From assembly GCA_021813905.1 (NCBI GenBank), contig JAKAJH010000017.1, positions 1 to 51,877 on the forward strand: DNA of 51,877 bases. Reading direction: 5' to 3'. Under the pieces are notes generated by a model, which saw only the letters and a program-made list of their open reading frames with translations, was not told the origin of the DNA and ran no database searches. Shown here one piece after another: positions 35,696 to 43,865 of the stretch. A program made the position numbers and the translations under genes. The DNA comes from Bacteroidota bacterium. GTDB lineage: Bacteria; Bacteroidota; Ignavibacteria; UBA10030. Each line of letters starts with the position of its first letter. Position 1 is the stretch's first letter.

Positions 35696-36205
35696 TCAGC
35701 CGGCCGCGAGTGCGTCGAAGTCGAAGCCGGCCCGGGCAAGCGCGCGCCGTATCGCATCGATGACCTTTTCGGGGTCCTGATACGGATGCGGGGGAACAGG
35801 GGGAAACTGCATCACCTGCGCGTAGGTTGCGTCGGCGTCCAGCCCGTCGACCGTCTCGATGACCCGGTACATCCCTTCCGGTCCTTCCTCCAGCTCGTCG
35901 TGCCGTGACAGAACCCCGCGCAGGGCGCGAACCAGGGCGGGGGTGGGAAAGGGGACGAGCAGTGCGGCGATGGCGCCGTGGTCGAGGCGGATGCGCGCCG
36001 CGAGGGCGTACGGTGTGCCGCCGTTGAGGCGCTGGTACGCGGGCAGGAGGATCTTCTCTTCAAGTCCGATGTGCCGCAGCAGTCCCGCGCGGAACTGATC
36101 GTACGCGTGCAGATCGATCGGGCCTCCGCTGCCGGTAGCCGTGTCGAGCAATCCCCCGAGACGCCGATGATCCAGTTCAAAGTATTCCTGAAGGCGACCG
36201 TTCAT
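35696..36205 (-). CDS. Hemerythrin HHE-domain protein
   Basis: A 169-residue cytoplasmic protein of the hemerythrin/HHE cation-binding family, which hold a di-iron centre and take part in oxygen or NO sensing and iron-sulfur repair. Ligand-type motifs in order: FELDHRRLGGLL, LLRHIGLEEKILLPAY, IRLDHGAIAALLV and LSRHDELEEGPEGMYRV. The last 40 residues (VPPHPYQDPEKVIDAIRRAL) are less typical. ATG 36205 directly precedes the conserved first helix; much longer upstream codons are open but unconvincing. It is divergent from the DksA/TraR-type gene, from which it is separated by 249 nt. Confidence 0.85.
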   Translation of the reverse strand: MNGRLQEYFELDHRRLGGLLDTATGSGGPIDLHAYDQFRAGLLRHIGLEEKILLPAYQRLNGGTPYALAARIRLDHGAIAALLVPFPTPALVRALRGVLSRHDELEEGPEGMYRVIETVDGLDADATYAQVMQFPPVPPHPYQDPEKVIDAIRRALARAGFDFDALAAG

Positions 36206-36454
36206 GCGATGCGTTTGGCGCGGCTCTTCATTTGGGGAGAACTCCGGCGCAGCCGATGCGCTGCCGGTCCTTTTCGGGCGGATGAAAAGCCGGCAGGGAG
36301 AGAGACACGTCGGTTTCCGTGCCTTTTGTGAACAATGAACGCCGTCGGATGATTCCGCGGGGGAACCGTCTCTTCCGGACATGAGTAAACCGAAGCACAT
36401 CCGGCGTGTCTGACAGATGATCGGGAGGCGATCACGCACGGTCCGGGATGGAGT

Positions 36455-36811
36455 ATGAATGCACACGGTATGAACCTGATGAAGCGTTCCCTGATGGGAG
36501 AGCTGGATGCCAGTTTTCAGCACTGCTATCGTGAGCACCTGAGCGAGGTGATCAACGACCTGCGGCTGCATTTTGTGAACATTTCCCCCGATCCGAGTCC
36601 TGACGAGGTATTCACGGTCATCCGCCGGATCCGGCTGCTGGACCATATGCCGGAAACAGAGGGACGCGACCTCCGCGAGACGCTCGAACGCATGGCCAAC
36701 GGCACGTACGGCATTTGTGCCCGGTGCGGGCGCGAGATCGACGCGGCGCTCCTCGCTCAGCAACCCACATCGGCCATCTGCGGAGGATGCGCCGACCGGA
36801 ACGCCGCCTGA
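36455..36811 (+). CDS. DksA/TraR-type zinc-finger protein
   Basis: A 118-residue protein ending in the four-Cys zinc finger of the DksA/TraR family (GICARCGREIDAALLA, then ICGGC). The N-terminal 80 residues are helical (LSEVINDLRLHF, RDLRETLERMANGTYG) but shorter than the DksA coiled coil. The fold suggests an RNA-polymerase secondary-channel binder acting in the stringent or stress response, though many short members are uncharacterised. ATG 36455 has only a weak GGGATGGAG before it; ATG 36470 or 36479 is possible. Confidence 0.8.
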   Translation: MNAHGMNLMKRSLMGELDASFQHCYREHLSEVINDLRLHFVNISPDPSPDEVFTVIRRIRLLDHMPETEGRDLRETLERMANGTYGICARCGREIDAALLAQQPTSAICGGCADRNAA

Positions 36812-36827
36812 CATCCCCCACGATCTC

Positions 36828-36857
36828 TTGACATCAAGTTGACAGAACGGTGACACC
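36828..36857. promoter_or_regulatory. Triple 11-bp direct repeat, Pho-box-like
   Basis: TTGACA at 36828, TTGACA at 36839 and GTGACA at 36850 recur at exactly 11-bp steps. On the minus strand this reads TGTCAC-N5-TGTCAA-N5-TGTCAA, which resembles PhoB/OmpR-type boxes (TGTCA units every 11 bp). It lies just upstream of a beta-barrel gene promoter. Confidence 0.5.
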
Positions 36858-36875
36858 CCGCCGTCTGTGCCGTGG

Positions 36876-36883
36876 TATCTTTG
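36876..36883 (+). promoter_or_regulatory. Bacteroidota-type -7 element
   Basis: TATCTTTG fits the TAnnTTTG -7 consensus of Bacteroidota promoters. The spacing places the third repeat unit (GTGACA, 36850-36855) 20 nt upstream, in the -33 position. The leader to ATG 36927 would be about 37 nt and contains GGAGGA. Confidence 0.5.
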
Positions 36884-36926
36884 TTCCGCAGTCTCAATCC
36901 ATCAATCATGCACTGCGGAGGACACC

Positions 36927-37550
36927 ATGGCACGCATCGTTGGACTTCTCTCCATCATCGCACTGGCTTTGAGCCCCGCCGCGAACGCCCAGCTGGCGGC
37001 CGGCACGTGGGAGTTGTCTGTTTCGGGGACGGCGGGCTCCGTTTCCGAGACGTATTCCTCGTCCGGGAGCGGCGCATCGCACACCAGCGACGCACAGGGA
37101 TACCTGACCCTGTATCTTCGTCCCGCGCTCTTCCTGACCGAGGGATTGTCATTCGAACCCGAGGTCGTGTGGACCGCCATTGAGAATAATCCGCCCGCTT
37201 TCAGCTTTGCAGGAAATCTCAGCTACACCTACCGGGCACCGGACGCGGTGGCCGGTCCGTTTGTGCTGATCGGTTACGGATTCGGCAATACCGTTCCGCT
37301 CACGCAGCGGGCACTGGGGCGGCTGAGCGACAAGATGGACATTTCGCTTCTGAACGTGGGCGGTGGGGCGAAATTCTTCCTCGGCGAGCGGATCGCGCTT
37401 CGGACGGAATACCGTTATCAGCGCTACGGATACAAGTACGACTCTGTGAACCTGATGTACATGAACGGTTCATACGAGTACCAGACCGTCACGCGTGAGA
37501 TCGTCTGGAATTTCCACTCGGTCATCCTTGGTGTTTCGGTGTTCCTGTGA
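36927..37550 (+). CDS. Small outer-membrane beta-barrel protein
   Basis: A 207-residue protein with a signal peptide (MARIVGLLSIIALALSPAANA) and amphipathic strands typical of eight- to ten-stranded barrels: YLTLYLRPALFLTEGLSFEP, GPFVLIGYGFGN and ALRTEYRYQRYGYKY, ending IVWNFHSVILGVSVFL with a C-terminal hydrophobic residue after Phe. It is similar in style to OmpA-like or opacity-type barrels; the ligand is unknown. ATG 36927 follows CGGAGGACACC. The triple TGTCA-type repeat upstream suggests control by an OmpR/PhoB-class regulator, perhaps by phosphate. Confidence 0.78.
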   Translation: MARIVGLLSIIALALSPAANAQLAAGTWELSVSGTAGSVSETYSSSGSGASHTSDAQGYLTLYLRPALFLTEGLSFEPEVVWTAIENNPPAFSFAGNLSYTYRAPDAVAGPFVLIGYGFGNTVPLTQRALGRLSDKMDISLLNVGGGAKFFLGERIALRTEYRYQRYGYKYDSVNLMYMNGSYEYQTVTREIVWNFHSVILGVSVFL

Positions 37551-37760
37551 GGGAGGATGTGGCGATACTTCGATCGGGAGGCGCCCGCCCCTGGCGTTGC
37601 GCTCACGAATGCGTCCGATTTCCTGCGGAGAGATGCACGATCCTTCGAAGAATCCACTCGGGGATCATGCATCGACGCGGGGACAAGCATCCGAGCATTT
37701 GGATCGCAGGTGAAACGTCGACGGCGTACCTTCTTAACCCCAACGGACCGCCGCGCGCTG

Positions 37761-37797
37761 AAAAACGAGCAGGCCCCGTGATGCTCCGCGGGGCCTG
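37761..37797 (-). terminator. Intrinsic terminator of the minus-strand esterase gene
   Basis: Stem CAGGCCCCG / CGGGGCCTG with a 10-nt loop. Read on the minus strand it is followed by TGCTCGTTTTT. It lies 35 nt past the esterase stop. The rest of the 281-nt gap from the barrel gene holds nothing I can name. Confidence 0.85.
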
Positions 37798-37831
37798 TGG
37801 ACACCATCCTCCAGCCGGTGACGCCGTCCGG

Positions 37832-40078
37832 CTACCGGACCAGGAGCAGCTTCCGTGTTTGAACATCGTTGCCCGCCTGAAGCCGGTAGAAATACACGCC
37901 GGACGCAAGCCCTCGCGCGTCGAATGTGACCTCATGGAGGCCCGCCTCCTGCGTCCCGTTGATCAGCTCGGCGATCTTCCGGCCGAGCACCGAATAAACG
38001 GTGAGCAGGACATGCGAGCGCCGGGCCAGCGTGAACCGGATGCTTGTCGACGGATTGAACGGATTGGGGAAGTTCTGCTCGAGCCGAAATGCGCCGGGGA
38101 TCGCCCCGTCGACGTGAACGCCGGTGAGCGGTGTGTAGTACTTCAGGCGCACATTGTCCAGATAGAGGAATCCGGTCGTGGTTTTGCCCAGCACATTATC
38201 GCCCGCCAGCTGGATCTCGATCCGACGAAGGGTGAGCGGATACGTCGGAGCGGAGACGGCGGTCAGCGGAGTCAGTCCGGTCATGGGCGTATTCACCATG
38301 CTGAAATTCACGCTGTCGCTCAGATACTTTCTGCCGTAGGCGCGGAACGGGACCGAGTCGGCATCGGTGAACCGATAGAACACGCGGTGCCTCCGGCCGT
38401 CGGTCTTCGCGTCAATATAGATGGAATCCGGCAATCCGTAGATGAGCCGATCCTGGCTCAGGTAGATCATGGGCGTCGGTTTTGCCGGGTCGTACGTCAT
38501 CGAGTAATCCAGTCGCAGGGATGCGGTGCCTGCGGAAGCCTGATTCGTCGCCAGCGTGGCGACCAGCGTGTCCAGGCTGACGCCGCTGAACGACCAGCCA
38601 TTCAGACTCTCGAACGACTCGAAACTGACGAATCCGGTCGCGCTCTCGACATGGATGACGCATGAATCGCTGAAGCCGTGGAGCGTGCCGACGACGGTGG
38701 TCGTGCCGTTGGCGCGGGCGGTAAAGAGACCCGCGGCGTCGACTGTCCCGACGGCCGGGTTCGATGAGGTCAGCGCGAATCGCGTCATCGGAATGTCGTG
38801 CCACAGCGAATCGGCGTCGTACGTATCGATGGTCAGTCGGAGTGTGCGGAGAGTGTCGGTCACGGTCGTGTGCGGCCGCATGACGAAGTACGCGAAGTCG
38901 TAGGTACGGATGAAGCAGGAATCCGTGGTGCCGCCAAACTGTGCGTACACGAATCCGCTGTCGGCGTGGTCGGACGGCGTGAAGACGCCGAAAGGCGCGA
39001 TCGTGCCGACCCGGGCATCGCAGGAATACTGGATGTATGATTGAGGCAGAATGATCCGGTTTCCCGACGGATCGAGCGCGGTCGTCTGAAACGTGTAGTC
39101 ATCGTACCGGAAGAGCCGAAGCGACGACAGCGGCAAGTCCATCGACGAGAAATCCTGCGGGACGGAAGCGGACAGGACCATGAGCGTGTAGAAGAAGTTC
39201 GCGCTGAACACGCGGAGGCTGTCCTCATTCCCGCCGTGTCCCATGAGGGGGAAGAACGACGCCTGATCGTAGATGCCCTGCTGCATCGCCATCCGCGACA
39301 CTCTCACGCCGCCGTAGAGGAGGATCTCGAAATCAGTGGAGACGCCGCTGTCGGGAGGAACGACCGTGTCCAGCAATCCATGGAAGTTCGCGACCGGCGT
39401 GGCGTCGCCGGCGTCGATCCAGGCCGGATCGACGATCGCTCCGCAGTAGTTGACGATGCCCTTGATCGCCGTGGAATAGCCCGGGGTTCCGCTCGTTCCC
39501 TCGATATCTCCCCATTTCGCCTGATCGACGTCCGGGGGAATTTCGCTCTCGTTCCAGTAGGCATAGTGCACGGCAATCATCGAACCGGCCGAGGAGCCCT
39601 CGAGGAAGATCCTGGACGTGTCGATGCGATAATCCGCGGCCTTCGAGCGAAGAAAGCGGACGGCGGCTTTCGTATCCTGAACGCCCCGCAACAGTGATTC
39701 GAGGATGGTGCGCACGCCTTTCGGCGATTCGATGCCGAGCCGGTAATTGATGGTGACGGCGACATAGCCGCGTTGGGCGAAGTCGGTGCAGAACAGGCTC
39801 ATGTTGGTCTTGTCGCCGCTGATGAGGCTGCCGCCGTGGATGAAGATGACCAGCGGACGCAGCGCGGCGGTGTCATTCTGGGGTTCATACAGATCCAGCG
39901 ACAACGTCGCCGTCGATCCGTCGATGTTCAGGCCGCTGCCGAACGGAATGTCCGACGTCGTGGTCACAGCGGGGAAGACGATGTCTTTGTAGCGCGTTTG
40001 AGCGTCGGCCGGTCGGGCGAAGAGGACGGCGAGCAGAACGGCCAGTGTGCGGAACGGGCGTGCGGTGATCGATTCCAT
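37832..40078 (-). CDS. T9SS-secreted carboxylesterase-like protein
   Basis: A 748-residue secreted protein. Signal peptide (cleavage near ARPADA); an alpha/beta-hydrolase domain about 40-300 of the carboxylesterase type B sort with oxyanion motif HGGS, nucleophile elbow EGSSAGS and VPPDSGVSTD; a bacterial Ig-like section about 400-475 (MTRFALTSSNPAVGTVDAAG, LFTARANGTTTVVGTL); a beta-rich domain resembling a carbohydrate-binding module; and a Por/type IX sorting domain (NFPNPFNPSTSIRFTL ... VYFYRLQAGNDVQTRKLLLV). It probably hydrolyses an ester outside the cell. The catalytic His is likely in the LMGHGG region. The start ATG 40078 is preceded by GGAG. Confidence 0.87.
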   Translation of the reverse strand: MESITARPFRTLAVLLAVLFARPADAQTRYKDIVFPAVTTTSDIPFGSGLNIDGSTATLSLDLYEPQNDTAALRPLVIFIHGGSLISGDKTNMSLFCTDFAQRGYVAVTINYRLGIESPKGVRTILESLLRGVQDTKAAVRFLRSKAADYRIDTSRIFLEGSSAGSMIAVHYAYWNESEIPPDVDQAKWGDIEGTSGTPGYSTAIKGIVNYCGAIVDPAWIDAGDATPVANFHGLLDTVVPPDSGVSTDFEILLYGGVRVSRMAMQQGIYDQASFFPLMGHGGNEDSLRVFSANFFYTLMVLSASVPQDFSSMDLPLSSLRLFRYDDYTFQTTALDPSGNRIILPQSYIQYSCDARVGTIAPFGVFTPSDHADSGFVYAQFGGTTDSCFIRTYDFAYFVMRPHTTVTDTLRTLRLTIDTYDADSLWHDIPMTRFALTSSNPAVGTVDAAGLFTARANGTTTVVGTLHGFSDSCVIHVESATGFVSFESFESLNGWSFSGVSLDTLVATLATNQASAGTASLRLDYSMTYDPAKPTPMIYLSQDRLIYGLPDSIYIDAKTDGRRHRVFYRFTDADSVPFRAYGRKYLSDSVNFSMVNTPMTGLTPLTAVSAPTYPLTLRRIEIQLAGDNVLGKTTTGFLYLDNVRLKYYTPLTGVHVDGAIPGAFRLEQNFPNPFNPSTSIRFTLARRSHVLLTVYSVLGRKIAELINGTQEAGLHEVTFDARGLASGVYFYRLQAGNDVQTRKLLLVR

Positions 40079-40367
40079 TGCGGAGTCTCCTCTGACCGGC
40101 GCAGCGTGTGTTTTCGGTGGTGAAGGTCGGTGGCTGTCCGGACCGCGTTCCTGCTCCGGCGCTCGGACAACCCGGGCATAATGTGGGATTTGGATCGACG
40201 AATGTCAACTCATGCCGACCGGATGCTGCCGCGGGAGCGGCGTCGCATTGCGGAACGGTCAGGAAGTTGCGATCGTGCCGGACGAGGGAGGGTGATGCCG
40301 TGCGTCGGACCGTGTCCACCGCCCGCACACCGGAGCCTGGCGGGATCGTCGCCGCGATCGGGAGACG

Positions 40368-41144
40368 TCAGGTACTCAGGAGAAACGCGTAATCGGTCCG
40401 GATGTATTCCACGATCTTTTCGGCGATCACCCGGTGCCCTTCTTTGTTCGGATGGATCCCGTCTTTGCAGATCAGATTCGTATAGTCCTCGCGGTGGAGG
40501 AACGCGGAGCGGATATCGATCAGTCTCGTCTTTGTCCGCTCGGCCACGCGGAGGATCGCCGCGTTATAGCGCTCATGCCACGAGTAGATATGAGAGATGT
40601 CGCCGATGAACCGGATGATATTCTGCCGGGCCTGTTCCTCATTGCGGCTGATCCAGCTGAGGTATTTGCCGGGATCCAGGGGAGGGAGGGAGACGAGCAC
40701 CGGCACGATATTCAAGGAGCGCAGTCTTTCGACGAGGCCCGTGAGCTTTTCGGTGAACGTTGAATAGTCGGTTTTGGGCTGGAACTCCTTCGACGGATCG
40801 CGTGCGATCTCTTCCCACGTGAAATCACAGTCGTTGCCGCCGAATTCGATCAGGACGATGTCCGGTTTGCGCTTCAGGACGTCGTTCTGGATGCGCTCCA
40901 TCCCTTCGATGATCGTGCTGCCGTACTTGGCCGCGTTGAACACCACGCCTTTGATCCGATCGCGGACGAGATTGGTGAAGTTTTCGAGCAGGAGCGCGTA
41001 CGAATTCTTCTCATCGTCGAAGACGATGCCCCGCGCGATGGAATCTCCCATCACGACCACGGTATAGCCGTCCTTCCGGAGGAAGCTCTCGGAGACCGGT
41101 TCTCCGGCGGGATCTTTGTGGATACTTGAATTGCCGATGCTCAT
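40368..41144 (-). CDS. SGNH/GDSL-type hydrolase
   Basis: A 258-residue hydrolase of the SGNH fold. Block I is VVVMGDSIARG (nucleophile Ser), block II Gly lies in the VFNAAKYGSTIIEG region, block III is IEFGGNDCDF (Asn) and block V is DGIHPNKEGH (Asp and His). There is no signal peptide, so it is cytoplasmic or exported by another route. Such enzymes act on lipids, acetylated sugars or thioesters; the substrate is open. It is the last gene of host-like base composition before the A/T-richer section begins. Confidence 0.9.
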   Translation of the reverse strand: MSIGNSSIHKDPAGEPVSESFLRKDGYTVVVMGDSIARGIVFDDEKNSYALLLENFTNLVRDRIKGVVFNAAKYGSTIIEGMERIQNDVLKRKPDIVLIEFGGNDCDFTWEEIARDPSKEFQPKTDYSTFTEKLTGLVERLRSLNIVPVLVSLPPLDPGKYLSWISRNEEQARQNIIRFIGDISHIYSWHERYNAAILRVAERTKTRLIDIRSAFLHREDYTNLICKDGIHPNKEGHRVIAEKIVEYIRTDYAFLLST

Positions 41145-41505
41145 GATCTCTGCCTGTCCGTTATGCTGTTATAAATGTATACGATTTCCTTGGCAAAGAT
41201 GCACATTCCTGAAAAGAACGCCCTTCCCGTTCATCATTCGTCGCGCAAACAGACGTCTCCGGCCATGGAGAACGCCCACAAAACGCGACGGCCCGTCTTG
41301 CGACGAGCCGTGCTGTACTGAACTGAACAAGAGCCCACTGCTTCACGCAGGGAGCCTCATCATTTACTCAATTACCCCATTCCCCCATTCTCCAATCTTC
41401 AATAAAGTCTTGCTCTCGTGAGAGTTGCAGGTCTGCGTTGCTGTTACGAATATCATTTGAGAAGTAAATCCATGATGTCTCCCAAAAGCAGGCATAAATG
41501 CGGCG
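41145..41505. other. Gene-free stretch at the edge of the A/T-richer section
   Basis: No credible gene. The base composition turns A/T-rich here. Around 41360-41400 lies a C-rich run (TACCCCATTCCCCCATTCTCC) that resembles CCCCAATCCCCCAATTCC at 44215-44231. The promoter of the SGNH hydrolase must lie near the left end but was not identified. Confidence 0.4.
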
Positions 41506-41542
41506 TATACATATTGTAATTACAATTTACAATATGTATATT
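41506..41542. promoter_or_regulatory. Palindromic operator overlapping a promoter
   Basis: Arms TATACATATTGTAA (41506-41519) and TTACAATATGTATA (41527-41540) form a perfect 14-bp inverted repeat with a 7-nt centre, and ATTGTAATTACAAT (41514-41527) is a second palindrome inside it. A promoter is embedded: TTGTAA (41514), a 17-nt spacer and TATATT (41537-41542). It ends 25 nt before the ATPase start, so a repressor bound here would block transcription. Confidence 0.65.
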
Positions 41543-41567
41543 GCATTGGACAGCCAAGGTGATCCCC

Positions 41568-42752
41568 GTGAACTATATCCGACGATCCATCGAATCCCTC
41601 ATTATTGAAGCAGCCGCGCATTTCCCTGTCATACTCCTTACCGGACCCCGGCAGTCAGGAAAGTCAACAACACTCCAGAGACTCTTTCCATCGCATGAGT
41701 ATATCACATTTGACGATGCCGTGATACGTGCCCAGGCCGAGAAAGATGCTGCCCTTTTTCTTTCCGATCATCCTGCACCGGTGATCTTTGATGAGATTCA
41801 ATATGTTCCCCATCTCCTCTCCGGAATCAAGATGGAGGTCGATCGTTCTAAAAAACGAGGATCATATGTTTTGACCGGATCACAGGCGTTCTCATTGATG
41901 GAAGGTGTGACCGAATCACTTGCAGGACGAGTGGCGCTCTTTGAACTTCTGCCGTTTTCCTACACGGAACTTCCAGCGGTGAAAACAATGAATGAGGACA
42001 AAGCCTTTGAGGACATAATTCGAGGGTTCTTTCCTGCAACGGTGGCACAACATGTCCCGCCGGCCATGTTCTATGGGTCGTATATTCAGACGTATTTGGA
42101 ACGTGATGTCCGGAATATGCACGCGGTTGGTGACCTTCGCGCCTTCCAACAGTTGATTGAAGTGTTAGCGGCTAATGTGGGACAAATATTGAATCTTTCG
42201 AAAATCGGCGCCTTGGTCGGGATTTCACATCCAACAGTAAGCAAATGGATTTCAGTCCTTGAGGCATCAAGGCTTGTCTATTTGCTGCGGCCGTATGCTC
42301 GCAATCTCCGAAAAAGAGTTGTGAAGAGTCCAAAACTCTATTTTACAGATACCGGTATGATTGCTCATATTTTGAGGGAGGCAAATCCCCGCGCACTTCG
42401 GAGCGGTGTAATGGGGGGCGCCATCTTCGAGAACACTGTGATCATGGATCTGGTGAAGGCAAACTACGGCAACGGCTCACCATGGCAGTTCTATTTTTAT
42501 CGAGACAACAATGGCGTCGAAGCGGATATTATTCTCGTTCGCGGAAGCCAACACATACCGGTAGAGATCAAGCTGAGCAGAACCCCGACAGATCAAATGA
42601 TCTCCGGCATCAAAACAGTCAAAAATACTCTTCGCGCAGAACGGGCGTATTTGCTGAGTTCTCGTCCAGACTCGTTGACTATGTCTGAAGGAATAAAGGC
42701 CGTGCATTGGTATCGGTTTGTGAGAGACAATAAGGCCTTCTTTGTACCATGA
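41568..42752 (+). CDS. AAA_14/DUF4143 ATPase
   Basis: A 394-residue protein of the widespread AAA_14-DUF4143 family. Walker A is GPRQSGKS (26-33) and Walker B is VIFDEIQYVP; sensor region YVLTGSQAFSLMEGVTESLA; the C-terminal DUF4143 half includes a helix-turn-helix-like ISHPTVSKWISVLEASRLVY and a nuclease-like EADIILVRG ... VEIKLS tail. Cellular function is not established; members are frequent in mobile and defence-rich DNA. GTG 41568 is chosen because AAGGTGAT lies 5 nt before it. The A/T-richer base use and the palindromic promoter mark it as acquired. Confidence 0.88.
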   Translation: MNYIRRSIESLIIEAAAHFPVILLTGPRQSGKSTTLQRLFPSHEYITFDDAVIRAQAEKDAALFLSDHPAPVIFDEIQYVPHLLSGIKMEVDRSKKRGSYVLTGSQAFSLMEGVTESLAGRVALFELLPFSYTELPAVKTMNEDKAFEDIIRGFFPATVAQHVPPAMFYGSYIQTYLERDVRNMHAVGDLRAFQQLIEVLAANVGQILNLSKIGALVGISHPTVSKWISVLEASRLVYLLRPYARNLRKRVVKSPKLYFTDTGMIAHILREANPRALRSGVMGGAIFENTVIMDLVKANYGNGSPWQFYFYRDNNGVEADIILVRGSQHIPVEIKLSRTPTDQMISGIKTVKNTLRAERAYLLSSRPDSLTMSEGIKAVHWYRFVRDNKAFFVP

Positions 42753-42838
42753 AGAGAATCGACAGCAACAAAGTACTGCAATTGAACAGCGATCGGGCGA
42801 AGCGGTTCAGGCAAGCGCTCCGGAAACTGGACCTGTAA
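42749..42838 (+). CDS. Possible 29-residue peptide coupled to the ATPase gene
   Basis: An ATG overlaps the ATPase stop by 4 nt (ATGA) and opens a 29-codon frame, basic and helical in character (KRIDSNKVLQLNSDRAKRF, then RQALRKLDL). The ATGA coupling is the only reason to list it; it may be the stub of a lost gene. Confidence 0.22.
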   Translation: MKRIDSNKVLQLNSDRAKRFRQALRKLDL

Positions 42839-43069
42839 GTAGTTTTGTGTTTGTGAGCCATACGTTCGGTACTGCTCCCCGTATCTTGGTCTATCGCGGA
42901 TATTGGTTTTGTGAGTATAGGTACTTGCCGCGGTGGACAGAGATAAGTTTGCTCCATGTTTCACCGATGGATTTGTGGTCGCCGGACGGATGGTTCTGCC
43001 GAAATCTCGAGGGCGTAGGAAGGTCCTGCCCGTTTCGTCACACTCCCCTCTGGTGATAGAGTCTGGTCG
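42839..43069. other. Gene-poor stretch between ATPase and recombinase remnant
   Basis: No recognisable gene. Short frames are open on both strands but none matches a family or has a ribosome-binding site. It may be decayed coding sequence belonging to the recombinase whose C-terminus follows. Confidence 0.3.
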
Positions 43070-43645
43070 TTGAGCGCTATCTATCTGGACCGAACGATGG
43101 CGCTCGAAGCCCTTGAGGCAAAGATCCGTGAATTGAGCACGCGAAGAGAGAATCTCCTCGATGCCATAGAAGGCGGTGGCAATATCCCGAGCCTGGCGGC
43201 CCGTGTGGAGAAGCTCGATCGGGAAATTGCGGCTCTTGAGCAGAAGAAGCAGGAACAACAAAAGATCCTGACGCTGCCGGCCCAGATCACAGACGTCGCG
43301 GAAGAAGCAAGCGTGTTCCTTGAGAGGTATCGGCTGGAATTCGATGCTCTTCCGTTGGAGGAGCAACGGCTGATGCTCCGGAAGGTGATTGTCGGCATCC
43401 GCGTCGACCCGATCGCCAGAACTGTCGATCTGGTTGTTGCCAGAGTCCCATTGGTGGACAAGGCTCTGACTTCTCGGATTAGTACAACTGACTACAGCTT
43501 CTCAGGGGGCGGTGTAGCCAATTCTGCGCAACTCGCATCAAAGCGACTCTGCGCAAAAACGAAGAATCCCGCACGAAAGCACGGGATTCTGTGGGCTAAT
43601 TCTGTAGCGGGGGAGGGATTCGAACCCACGACCTGCGGATTATGA
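43070..43645 (+). pseudogene. Large serine recombinase, C-terminal remnant
   Basis: The frame encodes the C-terminal coiled-coil and end region typical of large serine recombinases: ALEALEAKIRELSTRRENLL, DAIEGGGNIPSLAARVEKLD, and the closing LEEQRLMLRKVIVGIRVDPI then ARTVDLVV. The catalytic resolvase domain and zinc ribbon are absent; the frame is closed by a TAG at 43016 and what lies before it is not similar. After about residue 130 the frame runs into unrelated sequence and into the tRNA gene. So this is a broken gene. It points to a past insertion next to the tRNA. Confidence 0.65.
43554..43590 (-). terminator. Intrinsic terminator of the tRNA gene
   Basis: On the minus strand, stem AGAATCCCG / CGGGATTCT with a 10-nt loop is followed by TCGTTTTT. 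It lies 15 nt past the tRNA 3' end. Confidence 0.8.
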
Positions 43646-43678
43646 TTCCGACGCTCTAACCGACTGAGCTACCCCGCC
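43605..43678 (-). tRNA. tRNA with anticodon CAT (elongator Met, possibly Ile2)
   Basis: A 74-nt cloverleaf on the minus strand: acceptor GGCGGGG / CCCCGCT with discriminator A, D arm GCTC...GAGC, anticodon loop ATCATAA (CAT) and T loop TTCGAAT. CCA is not encoded. The overall sequence resembles elongator tRNA-Met of related bacteria; a CAT anticodon would also fit tRNA-Ile2, the substrate of TilS. Two stem positions are mismatched (T-C at 27-43, T-T at 50-64) and the first acceptor pair is G-T, so some decay is possible. Its 5' end is repeated in the tandem units to the right. Confidence 0.85.
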
Positions 43679-43816
43679 AGCAAAGATCGAACACATCAGC
43701 TCAGATGCGAAGCCTCGTCGCTGTCTGACGGGCTGAGCTACCCCGCCAGCAAAGATCGAACACATCAGCTCAGATGCGAAGCCTCGTCGCTGTCTGACGG
43801 GCTGAGCTACCCCGCC
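43664..43816. repeat. 69-bp tandem repeat carrying the tRNA 5' end
   Basis: Two identical 69-bp copies start at 43664 and 43733, and a third of 15 bp at 43802. Each copy begins with CTGAGCTACCCCGCC, which is the first 15 nt of the adjacent tRNA on the minus strand. On that strand a unit starts like the tRNA, has TTCGATC near its 3' side and ends in GCT, so it looks like a degenerate tRNA. The copies lie upstream of the tRNA, where its promoter should be. Confidence 0.85.
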
Positions 43817-43865
43817 GACTGTGGTAACAAGATAACGAAAAATTCCGGATTGGGCAACGAGATAC

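Noticed and set aside
42742-43056. A 104-codon frame after the ATPase gene
   Set aside because: Cys/Trp/Arg-rich without family likeness, overlaps the ATPase end and has no ribosome-binding site; more likely decayed sequence.
43664-43816. Tandem repeats considered as a CRISPR array
   Set aside because: The units are identical over their whole 69 bp with no variable spacers, and they contain tRNA sequence. No other repeat-spacer pattern was seen near the cas genes.
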